Shown here in pieces: positions 33,913 through 42,891 of a stretch of DNA of 64,000 bases. Positions within the stretch are counted from its first letter, which is position 1. The number at the start of each line of letters is the position of its first letter. The stretch is from JAWLHK01 sp041690355 [NCBI: bacterium] (GTDB lineage: Bacteria > J088 > JAWLBW01), in assembly GCA_041690355.1 (NCBI GenBank), contig JAWLHK010000009.1, positions 108,108 through 172,107 of the forward strand, read 5' to 3'. The notes under the pieces were generated by a model. It did not search any database. It was given only the letters and a program-made list of their open reading frames with translations, and was not told the origin of the DNA. Both the position numbers and the translations under genes were made by a program.

Positions 33913-34326
33913 GCGGCCGGCGGCGTTGAGCTGCAGCAGATAGACGAGAATGCCCACCGACAGCAGCCAGCCGAAGACGACGGCGTAGAGGATCGTCCCC
34001 GCCTCGGAGGGAAGCTGCCCTTCGACATAGCGGCCCACGGTCATGGCCACGCTCATCAGCAGCGAGGCCACGTAGGCCGGAATCGCCGCGCGCCGCATGC
34101 TGAGCAGCGAAATCGACGCGGCCATCGTGGCCAGCCCCGATGCGGCCAGCAGCCCGAGGTGAAGGGCGCGATTGTCGGCGACGACGGCCAGCAGCTCGGG
34201 ATCGTCGGCGTTCAGCAGGGTCCAGGCAAAGGTCAGCGAACTGACACCCGTGAACCCGAGGTAGAAGGCGACCACCCAGACCGCGGGAGTGCGCTGGGGA
34301 ACGGAGGATGATTCTTCGTGTTCCAT
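33904..34326 (-). CDS. Hypothetical four-helix membrane protein
   Basis: A 140-residue protein with four hydrophobic segments: VAFYLGFTGVSSLTFAW, a second helix around LLAASGLATMAASI, AYVASLLMSVAMTVG and ILYAVVFGWLLSVGILVYL. A short acidic, Ser-rich N-terminus precedes them. The ATG at 34326 is preferred because the ATG four codons earlier is crowded and lacks a better ribosome-binding site. I do not recognise the family. It overlaps the 3' end of tesB on the opposite strand by nine bases. Confidence 0.65.
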   Translation of the reverse strand: MEHEESSSVPQRTPAVWVVAFYLGFTGVSSLTFAWTLLNADDPELLAVVADNRALHLGLLAASGLATMAASISLLSMRRAAIPAYVASLLMSVAMTVGRYVEGQLPSEAGTILYAVVFGWLLSVGILVYLLQLNAAGRLR

Positions 34327-34418
34327 GTGAAAAGCCATTGTACCAGCCGCGTGGGCGCGGACGGCGAAAACGGCGGCGGATCCTTGACGCGGGCCGGGCT
34401 TGCCCCGAGGATAGGGGC

Positions 34419-34820
34419 ATGGAATTCACGCTGACGACGCCGGCGCTTCTCTTCCCGGCTATCTCGCTCCTGCTGCTGGCGTATACGAACCGCTTTCTGG
34501 CCCTGGCGTCGCTGATCCGCAACCTGCATGCCCGCTATCGAGAACAGGGTGAGCCGGTGCTGCTTGCCCAGTTGACGACGCTGCGCAACCGGGTCGACCT
34601 GATCCGGAACATGCAGGCGCTCGGCGTGCTCTCGCTGCTACTGTGCGTGCTCTGCATGTTCCTGCTCTTCGAAGGCTGGATCGGGCCGGGCAAGGCAGTC
34701 TTCGCCGTGAGTCTGATCCTGCTCATGCTCTCGCTGGCGCTCTCGGTGCGCGAAATCCAGATCTCTGTGCGCGCGCTCAATCTGCAGCTGAGCGACCTGG
34801 AACAGTTCGGCCGCCGGTAA
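34419..34820 (+). CDS. DUF2721 family membrane protein
   Basis: A 133-residue protein with a DUF2721-like arrangement. An N-terminal hydrophobic helix (LLFPAISLLLLAYTNRFLALA) leads into a conserved charged loop, LIRNLHARYREQG. Two further hydrophobic segments follow (ALGVLSLLLCVLCMFLLF and AVFAVSLILLMLSLALSV), and the end is an amphipathic LQLSDLEQFGR. Function unknown. TTGACG at 34384-34389 may be its -35 box. It is divergent from the preceding gene and convergent with pepA. Confidence 0.85.
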   Translation: MEFTLTTPALLFPAISLLLLAYTNRFLALASLIRNLHARYREQGEPVLLAQLTTLRNRVDLIRNMQALGVLSLLLCVLCMFLLFEGWIGPGKAVFAVSLILLMLSLALSVREIQISVRALNLQLSDLEQFGRR

Positions 34821-34850
34821 CGGAAACCGGCGACATCTCCCGCGACCCGC

Positions 34851-36338
34851 TCAGCGGAACCAGCCGTCGGCGAGCTTCGTAAATACGCGCACGGCCGCGC
34901 CGGCCGCACCGCGCGGGCGGTACCCGCTGTCCTTGTCTTCCCAGGCGGCGCCGGCGATGTCGAGATGCACCCAGGGATAGTCGGTGAACTTCTCGAGAAA
35001 CTTGGCCGCGCTGATGGTGCCGGCGCCGCGCCCGCCGGTCACGTTACGCAGATCGGCAACCGCGCTCTTCAGCCCGTCGGCATATTCATCCCACATCGGG
35101 AGCTCCCACAGGCGCTCGCCGGAGTATTCGGCGGCCGCCCTGACCCGGTCCATGAGCGCCGCGTCGTTGCCCATGGCGCCGATGGCGTGGCCGAGGGCGA
35201 TGACGCAGGCCCCCGTCAGCGTTGCGTTGTCGACGACCGCCGACGGTTTGAATTCCTTGGCGTAGCTCAGTGCATCGGCCAGAATGAGGCGCCCTTCGGC
35301 GTCGGTGTTGATGATTTCGACCGTCTTGCCGTCGCGGCTGTTGTGCACGTCTCCCGGCTTGGTCGCCTTGCCCCCCGGCATGTTCTCGCTGGCGGCGAAC
35401 AGGCCCACGAAGTGCCCCTTGAGCTGCAGGCGGGCCACGTTCATCATGGCCCCGACCACGGCCGCCGCGCCGCTCATGTCGTACTTCATCTGCTCCATGT
35501 TGGCCGCCGGCTTGATGGAAATGCCGCCGGAATCGAAGGTGATTCCCTTGCCGACGAACACCAGGGGGCCCTTGCCCTTGACCGGCTTGCCGTATTCCAT
35601 GACCACGAAGCGCGGCTCCTCGACGCTGCCGCGCGAGACCCCGAGCAGCAGGTGCATCCGCTCGCGCTCGATGCGCTGCCGGTTCCACACCGTCACCTTC
35701 ACGCCGTGATTGCGCGCCATGCGCGCGGCGGCATCGGCCAGGTCGCTCGGCGTCATGTAGTTCGCCGGCGAGTTGATCAGGTCACGCGCATAGAGCGTGC
35801 CCTCGGCAATGATCTGTCCGCGCTTTGCGGCATCGGCGTGCGCGCGGGGGACGAAGAGCACCGCCTCGTCGACCCGCTGCGGCGCCTTGTCGGTCTTGTA
35901 GCCGCGGTACTGGTACCCGCCCAGCAGCATGCCCTCGGCGATCGTCTCGTAGACCGTTGCGGCATCGAGACCGACCCCCTTGACGCCGTCGACCGAGGCG
36001 CCGAGGTAGCTTGCATACTTCGGGATCTTGGCTCCGTCCATCCGCCGCTGGGCGTTGCCGGCCAGCTTGCGCAATGCATCGGCCGTGAGCTTGTCCTTTT
36101 TCCCGAGGCCGAAGATCAGTACGCGCTCGAACTTGCCGTCACCGGGCGTCAGTTCGCGCACCTCACCGCTTTCGCCCTTGAACGCCCCCGACTTCAGAAA
36201 AGCGGCGACCGAATCTCCCAGCTGGGCCTGCAGCGGTTCGAGCACGGGAGAGAGTGTGCGGCTCCCCTCGAAAACGGCCAGCACGGCCACGGGAGCGGGA
36301 ACACGAGCTTCGACACGGGCAACCAAGCGCAGTTTCAT
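34851..36338 (-). CDS. pepA: Leucyl aminopeptidase (M17, cytosol aminopeptidase)
   Basis: A two-metal M17 aminopeptidase removing N-terminal residues in the cytoplasm. The catalytic domain has KGITFDSGGISIKPA, YDMSGAAAVVGAM, NTDAEGRLILADAL and the closing DIAGAAWEDKDSGY. The N-terminal macro-like domain occupies about 1-165. It is 495 residues from the ATG at 36338, which follows AGGTG by about five bases. E. coli PepA also binds DNA. A stand-alone protein resembling the PepA N-domain is encoded at 40595-41068. Confidence 0.96.
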   Translation of the reverse strand: MKLRLVARVEARVPAPVAVLAVFEGSRTLSPVLEPLQAQLGDSVAAFLKSGAFKGESGEVRELTPGDGKFERVLIFGLGKKDKLTADALRKLAGNAQRRMDGAKIPKYASYLGASVDGVKGVGLDAATVYETIAEGMLLGGYQYRGYKTDKAPQRVDEAVLFVPRAHADAAKRGQIIAEGTLYARDLINSPANYMTPSDLADAAARMARNHGVKVTVWNRQRIERERMHLLLGVSRGSVEEPRFVVMEYGKPVKGKGPLVFVGKGITFDSGGISIKPAANMEQMKYDMSGAAAVVGAMMNVARLQLKGHFVGLFAASENMPGGKATKPGDVHNSRDGKTVEIINTDAEGRLILADALSYAKEFKPSAVVDNATLTGACVIALGHAIGAMGNDAALMDRVRAAAEYSGERLWELPMWDEYADGLKSAVADLRNVTGGRGAGTISAAKFLEKFTDYPWVHLDIAGAAWEDKDSGYRPRGAAGAAVRVFTKLADGWFR

Positions 36339-36528
36339 CGGGACACCTGAACAGTAAAGAATGGATGAAGGAGCAGGCAAGTCCGGCCGCGCGGGCCCGA
36401 TCGCCCAAAGAACCTACAATACCACGGGCAGAGCGCTTTGGGTACGGCTCGACGTTCTTCTCCGGTGTAGAAGGGGCCCCCCGGGAATACACCGGCAGCC
36501 TCCCGCCCCCCGCCGATGCCGTGACGCG

Positions 36529-36566
36529 GCGTCAGCGAACCGATACAATATACGTTTCGCTGACGC
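36529..36566 (+). promoter_or_regulatory. Inverted repeat around a -10-like box, upstream of ribD
   Basis: The 305-base gap before ribD shows no FMN riboswitch consensus. It does hold an 11-bp perfect inverted repeat, GCGTCAGCGAA (36529-36539) and TTCGCTGACGC (36556-36566). Between the arms lies TACAAT (36544-36549), a good -10 hexamer. A further TGACGC at 36522-36527 forms an overlapping palindrome with the left arm. This looks like an operator overlapping a promoter, or a hairpin in the leader if transcription begins upstream. Confidence 0.5.
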
Positions 36567-36643
36567 ACAACGCATTGCGCCAGAATGTGGTTTCGAAGTC
36601 GGCCCGCAGGTGCAGCCGGAGGGTGTCGGCCGGAGAGTATCGG

Positions 36644-37753
36644 ATGGATCCGTTCATGGCCCGGGCGCTGGAACTGGCCGCCCGCGGTGTCGGGACGGCG
36701 TCGCCGAACCCGTGTGTGGGGGCGGTGATCGTACGTGACGGCCGGATTGTCGGCGAGGGTTTTCACCGTAAGGCGGGAGAACCGCACGCCGAGATTCACG
36801 CGCTGCGCGCGGCGGGCGACCGGGCACGCGGGGCCACCCTGTACGTGACCCTCGAACCCTGCGCGCACACGGGGCGCACGGGGCCCTGCGCCGGCGCCGT
36901 GGTCGAGGCGGGTATCGCCGAGGCCGTGGTCGCCCACGCGGATCCGAACCCGCAGGTGGCCGGCCGCGGGCTTTCCCGCCTGCGCGAGGCGGGCATCCGG
37001 GTGCGGCTCGGCGAAGGCGAGTCTGAAGCACGCCGGCTGAACGAGGCTTTTCTGTTCGCCGTCGCTCGCGGACGTCCGTGGCTGCATCTGAAGTGGGCGA
37101 TGACGCTCGACGGCAAAAGCGCGACGGCGAGCGGCGAGTCGAAGTGGATTACCGGACCGGCGGCGCGCGCGCGGGTCCACCGCATGCGCGCCGAGGCCGA
37201 CGCGGTGCTCGTCGGGGGTGAGACGCTGCGCGCCGACGACCCCGCGCTCACGGTGCGCGATTTCGCCTGGGGCGACGACCGGGAGCTGCGCCAGCCGGAG
37301 CGCATCGTGGTCACGAACCGGCCGGTCGATCTGGAACGGCGTCTTTTCGCGGGCGGTCCCGGGGTGACGGTGCTCTTCGGCGCCGACCCCGGCGCCGGCC
37401 ATCGCGCGGCGCTGGCCGACCGGGGCGTGCGTGCCGAGGTCTACGCAGGCGAAGGCGGCCTGGACTGGGACGCCGCCCTGCGCAGCCTGGGCGAACGGGA
37501 CATGCGCTCGGTGCTTGTCGAGGCGGGCCCCACGCTGGCCGGCGTGCTGCTGCGGGGCTGCCTGGCGCAGCGCGTGACGGCGTTCGTGAGCCCGCGCATC
37601 CTCGGCGGCGCGCACAGCCGGCCGGCAGTGGGCGGACCCGATCCGCTGCGGCTGGCCGAGGCGAAGACGCTCGTCGACACGCGCTGGGAGGCCGTGGGCG
37701 ACGACTGGATGTTGACCGGACTGCTGCCCGAAGCGGCCCCGGAAGGGGTCTGA
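36644..37753 (+). CDS. ribD: Riboflavin biosynthesis deaminase/reductase
   Basis: A bifunctional enzyme that deaminates and then reduces the pyrimidine intermediate of riboflavin synthesis. The deaminase domain (about 1-145) holds PHAEIHAL and LEPCAHTGRTGPC, which bind zinc. The reductase domain (about 150-369) begins with LKWAMTLDGKSAT and has EAGPTLAGVLL. The start at 36644 follows GGAGAG by six bases; longer in-frame extensions do not resemble RibD. It is first in the rib operon, 28 bases before ribE. Confidence 0.96.
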   Translation: MDPFMARALELAARGVGTASPNPCVGAVIVRDGRIVGEGFHRKAGEPHAEIHALRAAGDRARGATLYVTLEPCAHTGRTGPCAGAVVEAGIAEAVVAHADPNPQVAGRGLSRLREAGIRVRLGEGESEARRLNEAFLFAVARGRPWLHLKWAMTLDGKSATASGESKWITGPAARARVHRMRAEADAVLVGGETLRADDPALTVRDFAWGDDRELRQPERIVVTNRPVDLERRLFAGGPGVTVLFGADPGAGHRAALADRGVRAEVYAGEGGLDWDAALRSLGERDMRSVLVEAGPTLAGVLLRGCLAQRVTAFVSPRILGGAHSRPAVGGPDPLRLAEAKTLVDTRWEAVGDDWMLTGLLPEAAPEGV

Positions 37754-37781
37754 GGCCGAGGGGCAAAGGAAGGACGGAAGA

Positions 37782-38390
37782 ATGTTTACCGGGCTGATCG
37801 CCGACATCGGGGTCGTTGCGCGCGTCGATGAGACGGAAAAGGGTCGCCGTTTCCGCATCGAGGCCGCACTGGCCGACGACACCCTTGCCATGGGCGAATC
37901 GATTGCCGTCGACGGCTGCTGCCTGACGGTGGTCGCCTTCGGCCCCGGCTGGTTCGAGGTTGAGCTTTCGCACGAAACCCTCGAGCGCACGACCCACGCC
38001 CGCACGGCGGGGGGAGTCCGGGTGAACCTGGAGCGCGCCATGCGTCTGGGCGATCGTCTGGGCGGCCACATCGTGCAGGGGCACGTCGACGGCGTAGGCA
38101 CGATCGAAGCCGTGCGCGCCGTGGGCGAAGCCCACGAACTCGATTTCCGGATCCCCGACGATCTGGGCCGCTACGTGGTCGAGAAGGGTTCCATCACGCT
38201 GTCGGGCATCAGCCTGACGGTCAACCGCATCGCAGGCACCCGGGTCGGCGTGACGATCATCCCGCACACCTGGACGCATACCACCCTCGGCACCCTCACC
38301 CCCGGCGCGGGCGTGAACGTCGAGGTCGACATTCTGGCGAAGTACGTCGAGTCGCTCACGCGGCCGGCGCAGCACATGAGGACATCGTGA
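37782..38390 (+). CDS. ribE: Riboflavin synthase, alpha subunit
   Basis: Dismutates two 6,7-dimethyl-8-ribityllumazine molecules to riboflavin. Two lumazine-binding domains are visible, the first starting [12 protein letters not shown] and the second around [17 protein letters not shown]. Conserved sites include [17 protein letters not shown] and GISLTVN. At 202 residues it has the normal length. It overlaps the ribBA start (GTGA) by four bases. Confidence 0.96.
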   Translation: MFTGLIADIGVVARVDETEKGRRFRIEAALADDTLAMGESIAVDGCCLTVVAFGPGWFEVELSHETLERTTHARTAGGVRVNLERAMRLGDRLGGHIVQGHVDGVGTIEAVRAVGEAHELDFRIPDDLGRYVVEKGSITLSGISLTVNRIAGTRVGVTIIPHTWTHTTLGTLTPGAGVNVEVDILAKYVESLTRPAQHMRTS

Positions 38391-39613
38391 GTGATTCTGT
38401 ATTCTGCAGCATTGAAGAAGCCATCGAAGAGATCCGTGCGGGGCGCATGCTGATTCTCGTCGACGACGAGGACCGCGAAAATGAAGGCGACATCGTTCTC
38501 GCCGCTGAAGACGCGACCCCCGAAGCCATCAATTTCATGGCCAAGTACGCCCGCGGGCTGATCTGTCTGGCCATGACCGAAGAGCGCATTCAGCAGCTGC
38601 AGCTGCCCATGATGGTGCCCAACAACAAGAGCCCGTACGAAACCGCCTTCACGGTGAGCATCGAGGCCCGCCACGGCGTCACGACCGGGATCAGCGCGGC
38701 CGACCGGTCGCATACGATTCAGACGGCCATCAAGGACGACGCCCGGGCCGAAGATCTGATCAGCCCGGGCCACGTGTTTCCCCTGCGTGCCCGCAAGGGG
38801 GGCGTGCTCGTGCGCACGGGTCAGACCGAGGGTTCCACCGACCTGGTGCGCATGGCCGGACGCAAGCCGGCGGCCGTCATCTGCGAAATCATGAACGACG
38901 ACGGCACGATGGCCCGCCGCGACGACCTCGAGAAATTCGCGCGCGAGCACGGCCTGAAGATCACCTCCGTGGCGGCCCTGATCCAGTACCGCCTGCAGCA
39001 GGAGACGCTCGTACACCAGACGGCGGCAGCCGTCATCCCGACCGAGTACGGCGAGTTCCGGGCCATCACCTTTGAAAACGACGTCGATCCGCACACGCAC
39101 GTCGCCTTCGTCAAAGGCGATCTTTCCGGCGATGCGCCGGTGCTCGTGCGCATGCACTCCGAATGCCTGACCGGCGACGTCTTCGGTTCGGCCCGCTGCG
39201 ACTGCGGCAGCCAGCTGCACCAGGCCCTGCGCCAGATCAACGACGCCGGACGGGGCGTGCTCGTTTACCTGCGCCAGGAAGGGCGCGGCATCGGCCTCGC
39301 CAACAAGCTCAAAGCCTACGCCCTGCAGGACCAGGGCAAGGATACGGTCGAGGCCAACGAGGCGCTCGGCTTCAAGCCCGATCTGCGCGACTACGGCATC
39401 GGCGCGCAGATCCTGCGCAGCCTGGGCGTGCGCAAGATGACACTGCTGACGAACAACCCCAAGAAGATCGTCGGCCTCGACGGTTACGGCCTCGAAGTCG
39501 TCGACCGGGCGCCCATCGAGATCGCGCCGAACGCGACAAACGCGCGCTACCTGAAAACGAAGAAAGAAAAAATGGGCCACCTGCTCAGCCACCTCACCGG
39601 AAAGGGCGAATAA
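38387..39613 (+). CDS. ribBA: 3,4-dihydroxy-2-butanone 4-phosphate synthase / GTP cyclohydrolase II
   Basis: A fusion of the two enzymes that start both branches of the riboflavin pathway. The DHBP synthase half (about 1-205) has [25 protein letters not shown] and [17 protein letters not shown]. The GTP cyclohydrolase II half (about 206-400) has the zinc site [12 protein letters not shown] and [14 protein letters not shown]. It starts with GTG inside the ribE stop. Its TAA overlaps the ribH ATG. The 408-residue length is standard. Confidence 0.97.
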   Translation: MSDSVFCSIEEAIEEIRAGRMLILVDDEDRENEGDIVLAAEDATPEAINFMAKYARGLICLAMTEERIQQLQLPMMVPNNKSPYETAFTVSIEARHGVTTGISAADRSHTIQTAIKDDARAEDLISPGHVFPLRARKGGVLVRTGQTEGSTDLVRMAGRKPAAVICEIMNDDGTMARRDDLEKFAREHGLKITSVAALIQYRLQQETLVHQTAAAVIPTEYGEFRAITFENDVDPHTHVAFVKGDLSGDAPVLVRMHSECLTGDVFGSARCDCGSQLHQALRQINDAGRGVLVYLRQEGRGIGLANKLKAYALQDQGKDTVEANEALGFKPDLRDYGIGAQILRSLGVRKMTLLTNNPKKIVGLDGYGLEVVDRAPIEIAPNATNARYLKTKKEKMGHLLSHLTGKGE

Positions 39614-40164
39614 TGGCGACCCGACGCGAACTCAAGCGCAAGAGCGCCCAGACACCGAAGCGCTCGGCGGCAAAGAAGGCGACGGCCGAAATTCCCGTCT
39701 ACCGCGGCACCCCCGACGGCTCGCAGCTGCGGCTGGCCGTGGTCGTGGCGCAGTTCAACCAGGACATCACCGACAAACTGCTCGAAGGCGCCCTCGATAC
39801 CTTTGCGGCATGTGGGGTCAAGCCCGCGAACCTGACCGTCGTGCAGGTGCCCGGCGCGTGGGAACTGCCCGCCACCGCCCAGGCGCTCATCGAGCGCGCG
39901 CCGAAGACGAAGCGTCTCGACGGCGTGCTCGCCCTCGGGGCCGTCATCCGCGGCGGCACGCCCCACTTCGACTACGTCTGCAACGAGACGTCGCGCGGCC
40001 TGATGGACGTCGGGCTCACCTTCGGCATCCCGGTGGTCTTTGGCGTGCTCACGACCGACACGGTCAAACAGGCCAAGGACCGTACGGGCGGCGCGCTGGG
40101 GAACAAGGGGAGCGAGACGGCGCTGGCGACGGTCGAGATGGCCAACCTTTTCCGCGAGCTGTGA
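39613..40164 (+). CDS. ribH: 6,7-dimethyl-8-ribityllumazine synthase
   Basis: Condenses the RibA-branch pyrimidine with dihydroxybutanone phosphate. Motifs are VVAQFNQDITDKLLEGA, VQVPGAWELPATAQAL, LGAVIRGGTPHFDYVCNE and FGVLTTDTVKQAKDR. An N-terminal, lysine-rich extension of about 35 residues precedes the core and is unusual compared with the compact E. coli enzyme. The ATG overlaps the ribBA stop. nusB starts two bases after its stop. Confidence 0.96.
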   Translation: MATRRELKRKSAQTPKRSAAKKATAEIPVYRGTPDGSQLRLAVVVAQFNQDITDKLLEGALDTFAACGVKPANLTVVQVPGAWELPATAQALIERAPKTKRLDGVLALGAVIRGGTPHFDYVCNETSRGLMDVGLTFGIPVVFGVLTTDTVKQAKDRTGGALGNKGSETALATVEMANLFREL

Positions 40165-40166
40165 GC

Positions 40167-40598
40167 ATGGGTTCCCGCCGTCAAGCGCGCGAAGCCGCCT
40201 GCCAGATTCTCTACCAGATGGATCTGCGCGAAGAGTGGGACGAGGCCCACATCCTCTCGTTCTGGAATCTGCTCGAGCGGCAGCCCGATCGCGAAAGCCG
40301 CAAGTATGCAGAAGCGATCGTGGGCGGCGTTCTGCGTGAACGGCCGCGGCTCGACGAGCAGGTCGAAAAAGCCGCCCGCAACTGGTCGCTCGACCGCATG
40401 GGAATGATTGACCGCAACATCCTGCGGGCCGCCGCGTGGGAAATGACGGGAGAACCGGCCCTTTCGCCGGGCATCGTCATCGACGAGTGGCTCGACATCG
40501 CGCGCGACTTCGGTAGCGACGATTCGCCTGCGTTCGTCAACGGCATTCTTGACCGGATTGCCCAGGACCACAAGGCCTCTTCCCGGAGCGACGCTTGA
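40167..40598 (+). CDS. nusB: Transcription antitermination factor NusB
   Basis: An all-helical RNA-binding protein of 143 residues. With NusE (S10) it binds boxA in rRNA leaders to promote antitermination. REAACQILYQMDL at the start and the C-terminal SPAFVNGILDRIA motif are diagnostic. The ribH-nusB order is conserved in many bacteria. The stop overlaps the TTG start of the next gene. The family is certain. Confidence 0.95.
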   Translation: MGSRRQAREAACQILYQMDLREEWDEAHILSFWNLLERQPDRESRKYAEAIVGGVLRERPRLDEQVEKAARNWSLDRMGMIDRNILRAAAWEMTGEPALSPGIVIDEWLDIARDFGSDDSPAFVNGILDRIAQDHKASSRSDA

Positions 40599-41068
40599 GC
40601 AAAGCTGCGGACGAGCGGTGGGCCGAAAGGTGGGCCGAAGGGTGGAATGACACGCCCGATCGCTTCGTCGGCGACCTGGCGGTGGGTCCCCTCTATGCCG
40701 ATAGGCCCCCGACGCGGGGCTTGGCCGGCTGGGTCGACTGGCGGCTCGGCGAGCCGGTGGCTGAGGCCATCCTCAACGGCCGCGTCAAGGCCCAGCCCGG
40801 AGAACGCTTCCTGATTGCGGGCCGGCCTCCCTTCAACGTGCCGCGCATCGTGCTGCTGGGCGTCGACGCCCCGGTATCCGATCCCGCGCTGCTACCGCCG
40901 CTCGCCGATCTCTTCGCCGACGCCCTGCGCGGCCTGGGGGGCGGACGCGTGCTGGTGGAACCGCCGGCCACCGATGCCCCAGCATTTCTGCGCCTGCTGC
41001 AGGAGCGCCTCGAGGGGCTGACCTGCGAAATCCTTTCCTACGTTCCCGAGGAACCATGTCGAATCTGA
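40595..41068 (+). CDS. Stand-alone protein resembling the N-terminal domain of M17 aminopeptidase
   Basis: A 157-residue protein starting with TTG within the nusB stop codon. The segment RPPTRGLAGWVDWRLGEPVAEAILNGRVKAQPGERFLIAG and the strand VPRIVLLGVDAP resemble the macro-like N-domain of PepA. The M17 catalytic domain is absent. In PepA that domain contributes to assembly and DNA binding, so a regulatory or binding role is conceivable, but function is unknown. It overlaps the cdsA start by 13 bases. The full PepA is encoded separately at 34851-36338. Confidence 0.68.
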   Translation: MSKAADERWAERWAEGWNDTPDRFVGDLAVGPLYADRPPTRGLAGWVDWRLGEPVAEAILNGRVKAQPGERFLIAGRPPFNVPRIVLLGVDAPVSDPALLPPLADLFADALRGLGGGRVLVEPPATDAPAFLRLLQERLEGLTCEILSYVPEEPCRI

Positions 41069-41979
41069 CTCAGCGGGTGCTGACGGCCATCGTGGCCCTG
41101 CCGCTGCTCATCTGGCTCTTCATCTACGGCGGACTTCCCTTTGCCGTTCTCGTCGGCGCCGCGACGGCCGTGGGCCTGTACGAATTCTTCGCCATGATGG
41201 AGGCGCGCGGCTTCAAACCGATGAAGACGGTGGGCTACGCCCTGGGGATCGCCTTCGTCGCGGTCGCGTACCTGAGCGAGTATCTCCTGACCATCGTGGT
41301 CACCTTCTCGATGCTCACCGTCATGGCGATGCAGCTCACCAAGCGCGACATTCCCGCCTCGATCACGGGCATGGCGGTCACGGTCTTCGGGCTGCTCTAC
41401 GTGGCCTGGCTGCTGAGCCACGCCGTGCTCCTGCGCAACGTCGGGTGGGAAATTCTCGAGTTCGGGGGAAACAACGCCCCCTTTCGCCAGTTCACGGGCG
41501 GCCTGACCGATCGGGACGAGCGTTTCGTCTTCGTCGTCGGCGTCTTCTTCATGTTCGTCGTCTTCGCCTGCACCTTCCTCAACGATACCGGCGCCTATTT
41601 CGCCGGCCGCTTCTTCGGCAAGCACAAGCTGGCGCCTTCGGTGAGCCCCAAAAAGACCTGGGAAGGGGCGGTGGGGGGCGTGTTCGCCTCGACGGCGGGC
41701 GCGGCCGGGGTGAAATTCGTCTTCGACAGCTGGGTGCCAGACGGGCGTCTCATCGACTTTCCCTACTGGGCTATCCTGGTCATCGGCTTCGTACTGGCCA
41801 TCGCCTCCATCCTCGGCGATCTGGTGGAGTCGCTCATCAAGCGTGATGCCGACATCAAGGATTCGGGCTGGATCATTCCGGGCCATGGCGGCATTCTCGA
41901 CCGCATCGACGCCCTGCTCTTCACCTTTCCCGTCACCTACTACCTCGCCCAGGCCTACTACCTCTTCTTCGCCGACTGA
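41056..41979 (+). CDS. cdsA: Phosphatidate cytidylyltransferase
   Basis: An inner-membrane enzyme converting phosphatidate and CTP to CDP-diacylglycerol, the branch point for phospholipids. About eight hydrophobic helices are visible. The C-terminal signature reads DSGWIIPGHGGILDRIDALLF, preceded by SVSPKKTWEGAVGGV, which together form the family active site. It is 307 residues and starts inside the preceding gene. The 3' end overlaps mutM, on the opposite strand, by 22 bases. Confidence 0.95.
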   Translation: MSNLTQRVLTAIVALPLLIWLFIYGGLPFAVLVGAATAVGLYEFFAMMEARGFKPMKTVGYALGIAFVAVAYLSEYLLTIVVTFSMLTVMAMQLTKRDIPASITGMAVTVFGLLYVAWLLSHAVLLRNVGWEILEFGGNNAPFRQFTGGLTDRDERFVFVVGVFFMFVVFACTFLNDTGAYFAGRFFGKHKLAPSVSPKKTWEGAVGGVFASTAGAAGVKFVFDSWVPDGRLIDFPYWAILVIGFVLAIASILGDLVESLIKRDADIKDSGWIIPGHGGILDRIDALLFTFPVTYYLAQAYYLFFAD

Positions 41980-42806
41980 GCCGACCCGGACGCCTCCGGC
42001 TGGCAACGCGGGCAGAAGTACGTGCCGCGCTGGGCCTCGACAGTGCGCACGATGGCGCCCCCGCAGACGGGGCACGGCTCACCTTCGCGCTGGAAGACCC
42101 GCCAGGCGAAGAGTTTCTTCACGGAACGATCGCCGCCCCCGACCCGCTTCTGATCGGGCACGCCCGAACGTTCGGCGACCGCGGCCGCCATCTCGGATTC
42201 GACCGCCCGTTCGAGGCGCTCCCGTTCGGCAGTCGACAGCGAGTGGATCCGGCGCCCGGGATGCAAGCCGGCGCGGAAGAGGATTTCGTCGGCGTAGATG
42301 TTCCCGATCCCCGCGACGACCGTCTGATCGAGCAACGCGGCCTTGATGCTGCGCGCGCCGCGAAGGCCAGCGGCCCAGTCCGGCGGCAGATGCGGAACCG
42401 GTTCGGGTCCGAACTCCTGCTCGTGCGCGCGGCGCTCTTCTTCGCTCCACAGACGGATCCAGCCGAACTTGCGCACGTCCACGAAATGCAGCGCCGACGG
42501 TTCTCCCGCAAGCAACACTGAAACGCGCGTCGCCGCCGGCGGATGCTTCTCGTCACCCGGCCACAGCTGCCCCGTCATCTTGAGGTGGATAGCGAGCGTG
42601 TCGGCATCGAGCCGCAGCAGGATCAGTTTGGCGCGCCGCTCGACGGCGCGAATCGTCTGCCCCGTAATCCGGCGCTGCACGAGCCCGGCCCCCTGCGGCA
42701 CCAGACGCTCGCCCCCAGGATGCACCGAAAGCCCGCGGATGCACCGCTTTGTGAGCTGCGGGCGCAGCCAGGCGGCGATGTGTTCGACTTCAGGTAATTC
42801 AGGCAC
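41958..42806 (-). CDS. mutM: Formamidopyrimidine-DNA glycosylase (Fpg)
   Basis: A base-excision repair enzyme removing 8-oxoguanine and ring-opened purines. The GTG start at 42806 yields VPELPEVEHI, so that the catalytic proline follows the initiator. A GGAG lies nine bases upstream. Other signatures are HLKMTGQLW (Lys in the active site), QTVVAGIGNIYADEILFRAG and the C-terminal CxxC zinc finger CPVCGGAI with CPRC. At 282 residues it is normal. It is tail-to-tail with cdsA. Confidence 0.95.
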   Translation of the reverse strand: MPELPEVEHIAAWLRPQLTKRCIRGLSVHPGGERLVPQGAGLVQRRITGQTIRAVERRAKLILLRLDADTLAIHLKMTGQLWPGDEKHPPAATRVSVLLAGEPSALHFVDVRKFGWIRLWSEEERRAHEQEFGPEPVPHLPPDWAAGLRGARSIKAALLDQTVVAGIGNIYADEILFRAGLHPGRRIHSLSTAERERLERAVESEMAAAVAERSGVPDQKRVGGGDRSVKKLFAWRVFQREGEPCPVCGGAIVRTVEAQRGTYFCPRCQPEASGSAQSAKKR

Positions 42807-42891
42807 TTGCAGTTTCTCCAGGCTCAGTGGGCTGCGGGCGCCCGAGCGCACCGATTACGCGCCGCGTCATAGCCTGTGATATCATGACGCC

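Noticed and set aside
36339-36643. Possible FMN riboswitch before ribD
   Set aside because: The conserved riboswitch segments are not visible; only the inverted repeat around TACAAT remains.
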